Below are positions 8,129 to 16,681 of a stretch of DNA of 64,000 bases, piece after piece. The notes below the pieces were generated by a model, which saw only the letters and a program-made list of their open reading frames with translations, had not been told where the DNA came from and did not search any database. The DNA comes from an uncultured Ruminococcus sp. (GTDB lineage Bacteria; Bacillota; Clostridia; Monoglobales; Monoglobaceae), in assembly GCA_902766745.1 (NCBI GenBank), contig CACXES010000141.1, positions 1 through 64,000 of the forward strand, given 5' to 3'. Within the stretch, counting starts at the first letter, position 1. Every line of letters starts with the position of its first letter. The translations under genes and the position numbers were made by a program.

Positions 8129-8486
8129 CAGTATTGTATGGGGTTTGGCTTTGATTGCATTAAGTGCCGTGCTGATTCTCAACGCATTTGAAATAACAAG
8201 CATAGAGATATTTTTTGACGGCTGGTGGACGTTGTTTATTATTGTTCCGAGCCTCGTCGGGCTGTTTAACGGTCATGACAAAACCGCAAATATTATAGGA
8301 CTTTTGATAGGAACCTTCCTGCTTCTCTCGTGTCGGAATATTATTGACTTTGATATAATGTGGAAGCTTGCAGTGCCTGTGATAATTGCCGTAATCGGAA
8401 TTAAAATGATTTTCGGCGGCATCGGAAGAAACAAGCGGTTTATTAAAAACATTGAAGCAAACGGTGATTGGCGGAATCAAAAATAA
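8115..8486 (+). CDS. LiaI/LiaF-like transmembrane protein (DUF5668-type)
   Basis: A 123-aa membrane protein with four hydrophobic segments and the pattern GLALIALSAVLILNAF ... FFDGWWTLFIIVPSLVGLF, typical of the LiaF N-terminal transmembrane domain. The soluble C-terminal LiaF domain is absent. GGAGGAG lies 7 nt before ATG 8115. It follows a LytS/YesM-type kinase and regulator and the 45-aa membrane protein, suggesting a cell-envelope stress module. The exact role is unknown. Confidence 0.75.
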   Translation: MKRINSIVWGLALIALSAVLILNAFEITSIEIFFDGWWTLFIIVPSLVGLFNGHDKTANIIGLLIGTFLLLSCRNIIDFDIMWKLAVPVIIAVIGIKMIFGGIGRNKRFIKNIEANGDWRNQK

Positions 8487-8516
8487 ACGAAAAATCGGAA
8501 TTTGCGGAGGAAAACC

Positions 8517-9266
8517 ATGAATACAAAAAGAAAAAAGGCAATCTTATACACTGTTTTTGCTTTACTTCTCCTGCTCGTCATCGCCACAGTTTATTTTTTT
8601 CAATTCACTGCGGTCGGCTACCGAATGACGGTTCCTTACAGATCTTCATTTGAAGGAATCACGGATAACATTTATATCAACAGATATTATTTAGGAAACA
8701 GAGAAGAAACGATCCAACTGACCGACGGAGCAAAAAAACGTGTCGAAAAATTCTATGGCGATTTACGCTGTTTGGATAATACTGTCATTATCATCTGTGA
8801 CGATGACATTCTTCTCTCAAAGCTCGGCGGGGATCACGATACTATTACCATGATTTTCCCTTCTGAAAATAACTATATCTCGGTATCGGACGAGTATTTT
8901 AACATCGACATACTGGCGCATGAATTGACCCATGCCGAATTGCATGCCCGCCTTTCCAGATCAGCACTGCTAAAAATACCAAAATGGTTTGACGAAGGAA
9001 TCGCGCTGCAGAATGACAACCGTGAGCAATACAGCTTTGAAGAGTGGATTAAGCAGACCGATAGCGGTAGTCATACTGTCGCTCTCGAGGATATGGACGA
9101 AACGTCGGAGTTTTATGCCGGCACTATAGAAGACAGGCGTTTCCGCTATCTGAACGCCAAACATGAGGTCAGCATATGGATGGAAACGCATAAGCGCCAA
9201 GGATTGTTGGAACTGATCGGTAAACTGAATGATGGAGAGGAATTTAGTATCGCTTATAAAAGATAA
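8517..9266 (+). CDS. Membrane-anchored gluzincin-like (peptidase MA type) protein
   Basis: A 249-aa protein with an N-terminal signal anchor (residues about 8-30) and an extracytoplasmic domain. H135-E-L-T-H139 is the zinc-binding HExxH motif. The KWFDEG motif 20 residues later supplies E160 as the likely third ligand, the arrangement seen in peptidase-MA-like gluzincins. It is therefore probably an exported zinc metalloprotease; the substrate is unknown. GGAGG at 8506-8510 lies 6 nt from the chosen ATG; an upstream TTG at 8502 lies before this SD and is rejected. Codon use is more AT-rich than in the core operons. Confidence 0.75.
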   Translation: MNTKRKKAILYTVFALLLLLVIATVYFFQFTAVGYRMTVPYRSSFEGITDNIYINRYYLGNREETIQLTDGAKKRVEKFYGDLRCLDNTVIIICDDDILLSKLGGDHDTITMIFPSENNYISVSDEYFNIDILAHELTHAELHARLSRSALLKIPKWFDEGIALQNDNREQYSFEEWIKQTDSGSHTVALEDMDETSEFYAGTIEDRRFRYLNAKHEVSIWMETHKRQGLLELIGKLNDGEEFSIAYKR

Positions 9267-9343
9267 ATTCCGGTTTATCCATATGAACCGATTATACAGG
9301 CTGACATAATGAGCATAAATCGGCTTTGAAAGAGATGAATCTT

Positions 9344-9430
9344 ATGGAATATGGCGTAGTAGTGGCAGTTGTTTTTGTAATTGCAATCGGTATATATGCC
9401 GGTATAAGGGGAAAAAGAGGTAAAGAATGA
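9344..9430 (+). CDS. Possible tiny single-helix membrane protein (28 aa)
   Basis: ATG 9344 to TGA 9428-9430 encodes a hydrophobic helix (VVVAVVFVIAIGIYAGIRG) with a basic end KRGKE. The stop overlaps the ATG of the next gene in an ATGA, which is hard to explain by chance. The Shine-Dalgarno is weak; an in-frame ATG at 9335 is an alternative start. No family recognised. Confidence 0.4.
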   Translation: MEYGVVVAVVFVIAIGIYAGIRGKRGKE

Positions 9431-10023
9431 AACGTTTAGTCATATATGTACACGGCAAAGGCGGCAGTGCGGAGGAAGCAACGCATTATCAGCCTCTTTT
9501 TGCCGAAAGTGATGTTATTGGATTTGACTATAAATCACAAAATCCGTGGGAAGCGAAAAACGAGTTTTCTTGTTTTTATGATTTGCACAGCAAGGGATAT
9601 GATTCTGTTATTTTGATTGCAAACAGCATAGGCGCTTTTTTATCAATGAATGCCTTGCTCGATAAACGAATAGAGAAAGCATACTTTATTTCTCCCATTG
9701 TGAATATGGAAAAGCTGATTGCGGATATGTTGATGTGGTCAAATGTAACAGAAGATGAACTTTGTAGCAAAAAAGAAATTCAAACGGATTTTGGCGAGAC
9801 TCTTTCGTGGGAATATCTGTGCTATGTAAGAGAACACCCTATTGTATGGACGGTTCCCACTCACATTCTGTATGGAGAAAAAGACAACCTGACATCTTAT
9901 GAAATCATTTCTGAATTTGCACATCGAATCGGTGCAACTCTCACAGCAATGAAAAACGGAGAGCATTGGTTTCACACAAAAGAACAGATGAAATTCCTTG
10001 ATAACTGGATATGTAGTCTATAA
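9427..10023 (+). CDS. Small alpha/beta hydrolase
   Basis: A 198-aa cytoplasmic protein of the alpha/beta-hydrolase fold. The oxyanion region IYVHGKGGSAEEA lies at the N-terminus. The nucleophile elbow is ANSIGAF (Ser about residue 68), a variant of GxSxG. The acid is probably in YGEKDNLT and the His in NGEHWF near the C-terminus. The length fits RBBP9/YdeN-like or small serine hydrolases. Substrate unknown. AT-rich relative to the core operons. Confidence 0.8.
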   Translation: MKRLVIYVHGKGGSAEEATHYQPLFAESDVIGFDYKSQNPWEAKNEFSCFYDLHSKGYDSVILIANSIGAFLSMNALLDKRIEKAYFISPIVNMEKLIADMLMWSNVTEDELCSKKEIQTDFGETLSWEYLCYVREHPIVWTVPTHILYGEKDNLTSYEIISEFAHRIGATLTAMKNGEHWFHTKEQMKFLDNWICSL

Positions 10024-10056
10024 TAATATAAATCGGAAGTAAAAAGGGAAGGTTTT

Positions 10057-10764
10057 ATGAATATAACAGTAATTTATCCAAACAAAAGAAAAACAAAATC
10101 AGTTACATACGGAATTGCGCATTCAGTGATTGACAAGCTTCTGTGCGGCGATGAATTGTACGAATTTTATCTGCCTCAGGATATGCCTCATGTATGCGTC
10201 GGCTGCTATGCCTGTTTCGGAGGTCATCCCGAAAAATGCGGCGGATATGAATATATAAAAAAGATAATTGAAGCAATGGAAAAATCGGAGCTTGTTATTT
10301 TTTGTTCACCATCATATGTTTATCATACTCCCGGACAGATTAAAACACTTCTTGACCATTTCGGATACCGCTGGATTGTTCACAGTCCTGATTTATCCTT
10401 TATGAAAAAGCAGGCACTCATTGTTACAAGTGCTGCGGGCGGCGGTATGAAATCTACGGTTAAAGACATTAAGGACAGTATGAGTTACTGGGGAGTGGGA
10501 AGAACACACTATATCACACAGGGCGTATGGGGATATGACTGGAATAATATGCCCGACCGCTTTATGACAGAAATACGCAGAAAGGTTGACAGGACAGTCA
10601 ATAAAATACAAGGCTTAAGAGGAAATGTTACGCCGTCAATCAAGGTAAAGGCTGTATTTTATATTTATCGTCTGTTCCATAAGGGGAGAAAAATGGCAGA
10701 AGTTGATGATAACTATTGGTATAAAAAGGGATATGTAACCGGCAAACCGTGGAAAATTAAATAG
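10057..10764 (+). CDS. Flavodoxin-like NAD(P)H-dependent oxidoreductase
   Basis: A 235-aa flavodoxin-fold protein. The N-terminal phosphate loop follows the first strand (ITVIYPNKRKTKSVT), CVGCYACF resembles the Cys-rich turn of iron-sulfur flavoproteins, and SPSYVYHTPGQIKTLLD is the typical FMN-binding loop of NADPH-dependent FMN reductases. Likely a soluble electron-transfer or quinone/azo reductase; substrate not predictable. The SD AAAGGGAAGG precedes the ATG. Confidence 0.8.
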   Translation: MNITVIYPNKRKTKSVTYGIAHSVIDKLLCGDELYEFYLPQDMPHVCVGCYACFGGHPEKCGGYEYIKKIIEAMEKSELVIFCSPSYVYHTPGQIKTLLDHFGYRWIVHSPDLSFMKKQALIVTSAAGGGMKSTVKDIKDSMSYWGVGRTHYITQGVWGYDWNNMPDRFMTEIRRKVDRTVNKIQGLRGNVTPSIKVKAVFYIYRLFHKGRKMAEVDDNYWYKKGYVTGKPWKIK

Positions 10765-10868
10765 TAAGAATTTTATATTTTAACCAAATTGATAAATTCC
10801 GGTTTATTATATCGGCAGAGCGGTATAGTAACGGAAATAATATAAAACGAACAATCGGAGGGGTTATT

Positions 10869-11621
10869 ATGGAATTTATAAAATTAACGCACGAAAATTT
10901 AGAGCAGGAGCACATCTGTTGTGCCATTTCAAGCAATAAAGACCCACAGGTAGCGTCAAAAAAAGCATGGCTTAAGGAGCGAATAAGCGAGGGACTGGTA
11001 TTTTTAAAATCAACACAGCGTGGCAAGTGCTTTATCGAGTATATCCCTGCCGAGTATGCGTGGGTACCGATTGATGCGGACGGATATATGCACATTAACT
11101 GCTTTTGGGTGTCGGGCTCTTTAAAGGGACACGGATACTCCAACGAACTGCTTAAGGCTTGTATAAATGATGCGAAGGAAAAGGGGAAAAATGGTATTAC
11201 GGTGATTTCCTCGCCGAAGAAAAAGCCGTTCCTGTCAGATCCTAAATATCTTGCATATAAAGGATTTAAGGTGGCAGATACAGCAGACCCGTTTTTTACT
11301 CTGCTTTATTTGCCGTTTGATGAAAATGCGGATATTCCAAAATTTAAGGAGCAGGCGAAAAAGCCGCATATTTCGGAGCAAGGTTTTGTTCTGTACTACA
11401 CAGCCGGCTGTCCGTATACCGCAAAATATGCTCCGCTTATTGAGGAGTGTGCAAGGCAGAAGGCCATTCCGTTTAAAAGCATAGTGATTGACAGCCGTGA
11501 AAAAGCTAAAAACGCTCCTGCAGTATGGACAAATTATGCTCTGTTTTACAATGGTGAATATGTAACGAATGAAATACTAAGCGAAAAGAAGTTTTTGGCA
11601 CTTGCGGAGAGCTTAAAATAA
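10869..11621 (+). CDS. GNAT acetyltransferase with YoaP-like C-terminal domain
   Basis: A 250-aa protein with an N-terminal GNAT fold (acetyl-CoA loop near SGSLKGHGYSNELLKACI) and a C-terminal thioredoxin-like YoaP domain (from about residue 170) carrying YYTAGCPYTAKY. This matches the architecture of Bacillus subtilis YoaP. Substrate unknown. The SD GGAGGGG precedes the ATG. A terminal pair FYNGEYVTNEILSEKKF fits the end of the YoaP domain, so the gene looks complete. Confidence 0.85.
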   Translation: MEFIKLTHENLEQEHICCAISSNKDPQVASKKAWLKERISEGLVFLKSTQRGKCFIEYIPAEYAWVPIDADGYMHINCFWVSGSLKGHGYSNELLKACINDAKEKGKNGITVISSPKKKPFLSDPKYLAYKGFKVADTADPFFTLLYLPFDENADIPKFKEQAKKPHISEQGFVLYYTAGCPYTAKYAPLIEECARQKAIPFKSIVIDSREKAKNAPAVWTNYALFYNGEYVTNEILSEKKFLALAESLK

Positions 11622-11638
11622 CAAGGAGGCTTCAAACA

Positions 11639-11836
11639 ATGGATAAACGGCTTTATAAATCAAACGTGAACATAATGCTTGACGGTGTATGCGGCGGAAT
11701 CGCTGAATATTTCAATATAGACCCCACGCTTGTTCGTTTGGGCTGGGTTGCATTTTGCGCACTGGGCGGCAGCGGTATCATTGCGTATATTATAGCGGCA
11801 ATCATCATTCCGAGAAAGCCCTATATTGAGAAATAA
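11639..11836 (+). CDS. PspC domain protein
   Basis: A 65-aa membrane protein consisting of one PspC domain: LYKSNVNIMLDGVCGGIAEY, FNIDPTLVRLGWVAF, then a hydrophobic helix and a basic end. PspC proteins sense or relay membrane stress. It starts 18 nt after the acetyltransferase with the SD AAGGAGG, so it is probably cotranscribed with it. Confidence 0.9.
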   Translation: MDKRLYKSNVNIMLDGVCGGIAEYFNIDPTLVRLGWVAFCALGGSGIIAYIIAAIIIPRKPYIEK

Positions 11837-12037
11837 TAGAGTGAAGCATTTGCCGAGTTTGACTACACCTTCCGTCAGGAGTGTTTTCTTTGTTGCCTTT
11901 ATAAATGATACGGAAAAAGTAAAGGAATGGCTGATAAAGCCTTTGATATAAATGCGGGTGACGGTATGTATGTACCGGAGGATGAACGTGTGAAAATTTG
12001 GTAAGATGAGATTTTTAAATCAAAAGTGAAATCATGC
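11837..12037 (+). pseudogene. Decayed sequence with short coding fragments
   Basis: No intact gene. Short coding-like frames remain: AFAEFDYTFRQECFLCC ending near 11907, and a 25-codon frame 11927-12004 (MADKAFDINAGDGMYV ... VKIW) whose ATG has no usable ribosome site. They look like pieces of one or more lost genes; the family could not be recognised. Confidence 0.25.
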
Positions 12038-12068
12038 TTGACTCGTCCCTTAGGGGAGGTTATATAAT
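12038..12068 (+). promoter_or_regulatory. MerR-type promoter (19-bp spacer) of the ABC exporter operon
   Basis: TTGACT (12038-12043) and a perfect TATAAT (12063-12068) are separated by 19 nt, the overlong spacing typical of promoters activated by MerR-family DNA distortion. The spacer contains the dyad TCCC-TTAG-GGGA. A MerR protein is encoded as the third gene of the operon, so autoregulation is likely. Confidence 0.8.
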
Positions 12069-12096
12069 AGCCTTACAAACTAAAAGGAGGCTATGT

Positions 12097-12819
12097 ATGA
12101 GTACATGTATTGAAGTAAAAGACTTAACAAAATCATTTAACGGAAGAACAGTTGCAGATAAAATTTCCTTCCGTGTAGAGAAAGGAGAGGTTTTTGGACT
12201 TTTAGGTCATAACGGGGCGGGGAAGAGCACAATCATTGATTTGCTTCTCGGCCTCAAAAAGCCGGATTACGGCAGCGGAACAATATTTGGATTGGATCCG
12301 TCTGCGAATCGTAAGGCGGTATTTAAGCGGGTTGGTGTGCAGCTGCAATCCTCAAACTATCAAAACAATATTCGGGTGGATGAGCTGTGCAGGGAAATGT
12401 CAGCTTTACATGAAAAGTGCGAGGATTACCATAAGCTGATTAAGTTTTTTTCGTTGGAGAAGCTTGAAAAGTCAAAGGTAAACAAGCTGTCCGGAGGAGA
12501 AAGACAAAGATTATCTGTTGCATTGGCACTTATCAATAATCCGGAAATCGTGTTTTTGGATGAGTTGACAACGGGTCTGGATGCGGCGGCGAGAAGAGAG
12601 GTATGGGGACATTTAAAGGATTTAAAAAAGAAGGGGACTACCATTTTTCTCACCACACATTATATGGAAGAAGCAGAAAGCTTATGTGACCGCATTTTCC
12701 TTATCAAAGACGGCAGAAAGGTTACGGAAGGGACAGTAAAAAGTATTATTGAAAGCAGTCCTTATGAAAACTTAGAGGAAGCATATCTTTGGTATATGGG
12801 AGAGGAGGTTGCGCAATGA
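12097..12819 (+). CDS. ABC transporter ATP-binding protein
   Basis: A 240-aa nucleotide-binding subunit of an ABC-2 type exporter. Walker A is GHNGAGKST (about residues 37-45), the signature is LSGGERQRL, Walker B is EIVFLDELTTGLD, and the switch His lies in TTHYMEEAE. AAAGGAGG lies 6 nt before ATG 12097; upstream codons would include the promoter. It overlaps the permease gene by 4 nt. Together they resemble multidrug or antimicrobial-peptide exporters. Confidence 0.95.
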   Translation: MSTCIEVKDLTKSFNGRTVADKISFRVEKGEVFGLLGHNGAGKSTIIDLLLGLKKPDYGSGTIFGLDPSANRKAVFKRVGVQLQSSNYQNNIRVDELCREMSALHEKCEDYHKLIKFFSLEKLEKSKVNKLSGGERQRLSVALALINNPEIVFLDELTTGLDAAARREVWGHLKDLKKKGTTIFLTTHYMEEAESLCDRIFLIKDGRKVTEGTVKSIIESSPYENLEEAYLWYMGEEVAQ

Positions 12820-13553
12820 AACGATTTTTGAAATTATATAGAATCGAACAGAAATTAGCACTGCGTTCGGGCGATATGCTGATTTTTGGTGTGGCAATGC
12901 CTGTCGGAATTATGATACTTATAAATATGATTGCGGGATCCAAACAGGCGACAGAGGGATTTACCTATTTGCAAAGCTCCTTTGCTTCACTTATTGCGGT
13001 GGGTATTTGTGCGGCGGCATTTATGGGGATTCCTCTTACGATTGCCGAATATCGTGATAAGAAAATATTGAAGCATTTCTTTGCCACACCCTGCAGCCCC
13101 TTGTGGATTTTAGGCAGTGATGTGTTATGTGCGGGGGTAACGGCGCTTTTATCTGCTTTATCCGTAGCATTCGTTTCGATTGTATTCTTAGGATATGAAA
13201 TGAGGGGAAATGCTTTGGCGTTTATGGGCTCCTGGCTGCTTACGCTGGTGTCCATGTTCAGCATCGGACTATTAATGGCAAGCTTATGCAGGACGATAAA
13301 ATCAGTAAATGCGGTTACTACACTTGTGTATTTTCCGATGTTGTTTTTATCCGGTGCCACTATTCCGTATGAACTGTTTCCGAGCGGACTGCAAAAGCTT
13401 GCTGATGTGTTGCCGCTGACGCAGGGAATTAAGCTGATGAAAGCGGTTTCTATGGGGGCAGCGTTGGAAAATGTATGGGAAATTGTTGTGCTGCTTTTGG
13501 GTATTACTGCGATTTGTACAGGGATTTCTGTTAAGACCTTTCGCTGGGAATAG
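12816..13553 (+). CDS. ABC-2 type transporter permease
   Basis: A 245-aa integral membrane subunit with six predicted helices and the ABC-2 pattern ending in LSGATIPYELFPSGLQKLADVLP. The ATG overlaps the stop of the ATPase gene (ATGA at 12816-12819), indicating translational coupling. It is the partner of the ATPase; the substrate is probably a toxic or amphipathic compound, given the BmrR-like regulator in the same operon. Confidence 0.92.
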   Translation: MKRFLKLYRIEQKLALRSGDMLIFGVAMPVGIMILINMIAGSKQATEGFTYLQSSFASLIAVGICAAAFMGIPLTIAEYRDKKILKHFFATPCSPLWILGSDVLCAGVTALLSALSVAFVSIVFLGYEMRGNALAFMGSWLLTLVSMFSIGLLMASLCRTIKSVNAVTTLVYFPMLFLSGATIPYELFPSGLQKLADVLPLTQGIKLMKAVSMGAALENVWEIVVLLLGITAICTGISVKTFRWE

Positions 13554-13573
13554 CGTGAGAACAGGAGGCAAAT

Positions 13574-14428
13574 ATGAAAAAAATGAAAATGAATCAAAAG
13601 TATCCAAGCTGTAACCCCAAAGCAAAAGAGCAGTTATATAAGATTGGTATGTTTGCCAATATGAATCGTGTAACCATAAAGACGCTTCGCTATTACGATG
13701 AGCAGAAGCTGCTGGTTCCGGTATATGTGGACGAGGAGAACGGGTACCGCTATTATGCGGCAGGTCAGATGGCACAGTTACATAGAATTATCGCCTTAAA
13801 AAATATGGGATTTTCCATAGATGATATTCAAAAAATCTTGAACGGAGCAGAAGAAAAATCATTTTTGCTTGAGAAAAAACAGGAAATCTTAAAAGAGCTT
13901 GCGGCCCTGACCGAAAAGCTTTCTCAGGTTGAAGGTTATCTCGCAAAAGATAGTATGAAGTTGTCAGCTCCGGTTCTTATAAAAGAAATACCGCAAGCGA
14001 TTGTCTGCACCATGAAGCACAGAATTAAGTCATACGATGCACTGTTTGAACTAATGCCGCAAATGGGAGCACAGATGGAAATGTTAGATTGTAAGTGTGC
14101 TCAGCCGGCGTATTGCTTTACGCACTACTTAGAGCCCGGGTATAAGGAAGAGGACATATCGGTAGAAATCTGCGAGGCGGTCACAGAGAAAAAACAGGAT
14201 TCGGGGGATATAGTATTTAAAGTGCTTCCGAAAGTACCTACGGCGGCGTGTATTTTTCATAAAGGCTCTTATGACACCTTGCATAAATCCTATGCTATGC
14301 TGCTTCAATATATCGAAGAAAACGGATATGAGATTTGCGGAAATATCAGAGAGTCTTATATAGACGGCGTATGGAATAAAGAAACAGAAGAGGACTGGCT
14401 TACCGAAATTCAGATTCCGGTGAAGTAA
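13574..14428 (+). CDS. MerR family regulator with GyrI-like effector-binding domain
   Basis: A 284-aa transcription factor of BmrR-like architecture. The N-terminal winged HTH (LYKIGMFANMNRVTIKTLRYYDE, then GYRYYAAGQ) is followed by a dimerisation coiled coil (about residues 100-125) and a GyrI-like ligand-binding domain (about 135-284, with the conserved Glu-rich end NKETEEDWLTEIQIPV). The start has AGGAGG at 13563-13568. It lies 20 nt after the permease and very probably activates the operon from the 19-bp-spacer promoter in response to the exported compound. Confidence 0.92.
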   Translation: MKKMKMNQKYPSCNPKAKEQLYKIGMFANMNRVTIKTLRYYDEQKLLVPVYVDEENGYRYYAAGQMAQLHRIIALKNMGFSIDDIQKILNGAEEKSFLLEKKQEILKELAALTEKLSQVEGYLAKDSMKLSAPVLIKEIPQAIVCTMKHRIKSYDALFELMPQMGAQMEMLDCKCAQPAYCFTHYLEPGYKEEDISVEICEAVTEKKQDSGDIVFKVLPKVPTAACIFHKGSYDTLHKSYAMLLQYIEENGYEICGNIRESYIDGVWNKETEEDWLTEIQIPVK

Positions 14429-14484
14429 TTCGGATTATAATAGGAACACTTGTTAAATCTATTGATACGGAAGGAAAATGTAAA

Positions 14485-15552
14485 ATGCGAAAAACTTATA
14501 TTGATAATATACGCGCATCTATCGTCCTGATTGTTTTGATTTATCATGTTTGCTATATGTTCAACGGTGTGGGTGTTCCGGGTGGTATTCCAAATGCCGA
14601 AAATATTCCTGCATTTGATGCATTGGCATATGTTGTGTATCCGTGGTTTATGGTACTTCTGTTCGTGGTTTCGGGCATGAGTGCAAGATATTCGCTTCAA
14701 AAACGAACCATAAAGCAGTTTTTAAGAGAACGTGCCGTAAAGCTGCTTGTTCCCTCGACATTGGGCTTGTTTGCAATTCACTGGATTACGGGATATTTGA
14801 ATATAAAAATGGGTGGCGGCCTCCCATATATTCCTCCGGCTTTGGTTTATCCGATTTCCGCCGTAAGCGGAACCGGGCCTCTTTGGTTTATACAAATGCT
14901 GTTTATATTTTCATGCATTCTTGCACTGCTTAAAAAGACAGACAAAAATGACAGAGTGTGGAAAGCTTGTAAAAAGGCTAATCTGCCCATTATTTTATCG
15001 CTTTTTGTTGTGATATTTGGGGCGGCACAGATTTTGAATATGCCTGTTTTGACAACGTACCGTTTTGGAATTTATTGTGCGGCATTTCTCATCGGCTACT
15101 ATGTTTTCTCGCATGAGGAAGTGCAGGAAAAGATAGAAAGCGTTTGTATTCCCATGTTATGCCTTGCCGTAATAGGCACCGTATGCTATACTGCTTATTA
15201 TTTTGGAAGCAATTACACATCCCCGGAGTGCCTGCAAAGTTTTATAACCAATCTGTATTTATGGATTGTTGTACTTGCTGTCATCGGATGCGCAAAAAAA
15301 TATTGCGGCGGAGAAACGAATTTTACACGGTATATGGCAAAATCAAGCTTCGGATTTTATATCTTGCATTATCCGGTATTAACTGTCGTTTGTTACTTAT
15401 TGCATTACCGGTTTGATTTTCCTGCAATATGTAATTATACGATAGCTCTTGTTGCCGAATTGCTTATAACCTTCTTGCTGTACGAAGTGCTGAAAAAAGT
15501 ACCGATTGTGCGCTATTTGATTTTGGGAATAAAAAAGAAAAAAACTAATTGA
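14485..15552 (+). CDS. Acyltransferase family 3 membrane protein
   Basis: A 355-aa polytopic protein with about ten hydrophobic helices. The N-terminal pattern YIDNIRASIVLIVLIYHVCY contains the conserved catalytic-region His of acyltransferase-3 (OafA/NodX/glucan-succinyl) enzymes. GPLWFIQMLFIFS and SFGFYILHYPVL are typical later motifs. Likely O-acetylates or otherwise acylates a cell-surface sugar or lipid; the acceptor is unknown. Confidence 0.85.
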   Translation: MRKTYIDNIRASIVLIVLIYHVCYMFNGVGVPGGIPNAENIPAFDALAYVVYPWFMVLLFVVSGMSARYSLQKRTIKQFLRERAVKLLVPSTLGLFAIHWITGYLNIKMGGGLPYIPPALVYPISAVSGTGPLWFIQMLFIFSCILALLKKTDKNDRVWKACKKANLPIILSLFVVIFGAAQILNMPVLTTYRFGIYCAAFLIGYYVFSHEEVQEKIESVCIPMLCLAVIGTVCYTAYYFGSNYTSPECLQSFITNLYLWIVVLAVIGCAKKYCGGETNFTRYMAKSSFGFYILHYPVLTVVCYLLHYRFDFPAICNYTIALVAELLITFLLYEVLKKVPIVRYLILGIKKKKTN

Positions 15553-15584
15553 GTTTTATAAAATAGCGAATAGAGGAATAAATT

Positions 15585-16370
15585 ATGATATTTGAAACCA
15601 AAAGACTAATTCTGCGTCCCTGGAGGGAATCAGATGCAGGGGAATTATATAAATATGCAAAGAGTCCCGATGTAGGACCGATTGCAGGTTGGCCTATACA
15701 TACAAGTACCCAAAACAGCAAAGAGATAATAAAAAATGTATTGTCTGCCGATGGAACATTTGCAGTTGTACTCAAAGAAACCGGTTTGCCTGTCGGTAGC
15801 ATAGGAATTATGTACAATGTAAATATTCCTACTGCAGAAGGTGAATGTGAAATCGGATATTGGATTGGAAAACCGTATTGGGGGCAAGGCTTAATCCCGG
15901 AAGCGACAAATGAACTAATCAGATATTGCTTTGAAGAATTAAATATTCATTTAATCTGGTGCGGATATTATGACGGTAACGAAAAATCCAAACGGGTACA
16001 GGAAAAATGCGGTTTTACTTATCATCATACAAACTATGATGTGCCGTGCGTTCTTATGGGCGATGTAAGAGATGAACATATAACTTGCTTGAAAAAAGAG
16101 GTGTGGCAAAAGAAATACAGATATAAAGACTTAAAAACAATACCGGGCGTCGGCAAGGACATGGAACAACACTTTTTTGATGTGGGCATACATACAATAG
16201 ATGATTTAAAAGAAGCCGACCCTGAAGAGTTGTATGAAAGAGCTTGTATAATTAAAGGCTGTAACATTGATAAATGCGTTTTATATGTTTTTCGATTAGC
16301 GGTGTATTATGCAAATAATGAAGTCCATGAGCCTGAAAAACTTAAATGGTGGTACTGGAAAGACAAATAG
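15585..16370 (+). CDS. GNAT acetyltransferase fused to a Cdd1-like helix-hairpin-helix domain
   Basis: A 261-aa two-domain protein. Residues 1 to about 175 form a RimJ/RimL-like GNAT domain (TKRLILRPWRESDAGELY, EIGYWIGKPYWGQGLIPEA, VQEKCGFTYH). Residues about 180-261 match the small Cdd1 ('pathogenicity locus') helix-hairpin-helix protein, with IPGVGKDMEQHFFDVGIHT, CNIDKCVLYVFRLAVYY and the Trp-rich end LKWWYWKD. Cdd1 is normally encoded as a separate protein. The two parts are in one frame without any stop. Function of the combination is unknown. Confidence 0.82.
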   Translation: MIFETKRLILRPWRESDAGELYKYAKSPDVGPIAGWPIHTSTQNSKEIIKNVLSADGTFAVVLKETGLPVGSIGIMYNVNIPTAEGECEIGYWIGKPYWGQGLIPEATNELIRYCFEELNIHLIWCGYYDGNEKSKRVQEKCGFTYHHTNYDVPCVLMGDVRDEHITCLKKEVWQKKYRYKDLKTIPGVGKDMEQHFFDVGIHTIDDLKEADPEELYERACIIKGCNIDKCVLYVFRLAVYYANNEVHEPEKLKWWYWKDK

Positions 16371-16681
16371 GCAGATGAATACAGCGGAAATAAAACAATT
16401 TGCAGAAATGATTAAAAGACATTATTATAAAAGAAGGCTTTGGAAAAGTAATGAAATAATTATAACTTAAATGCAACTTTTCGGCTTTATAAATTGTATT
16501 ATATTTAGAGGGAAATTTTACCTTATATTGCCCGAAGAGAGAAACGCATATGTAAGCTTTATGAGCTGCTTTTTGCAAAAGTATTATTTGCAATCATTAT
16601 AAATTTATCCAATAAATATTATGGTAAATATAGATAAAAAGCTTACAATATAATATACGCTTAGGTTGTTGGTCGGATATG
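16371..16681. other. AT-rich stretch without a convincing gene
   Basis: About 310 nt between the last + strand gene and the terminator of the - strand fab operon. A 31-codon frame from ATG 16375 to TAA 16468 (MNTAEIKQFAEMIKRHYYKR...) has no ribosome site and is not claimed as a gene. The rest is strongly AT-rich and shows no clear structure. Confidence 0.5.

Noticed and set aside
16375-16470. 31-codon frame MNTAEIKQF... after the GNAT-Cdd1 gene
   Set aside because: No ribosome site, AT-rich composition and no recognisable family; likely chance or a small relic.
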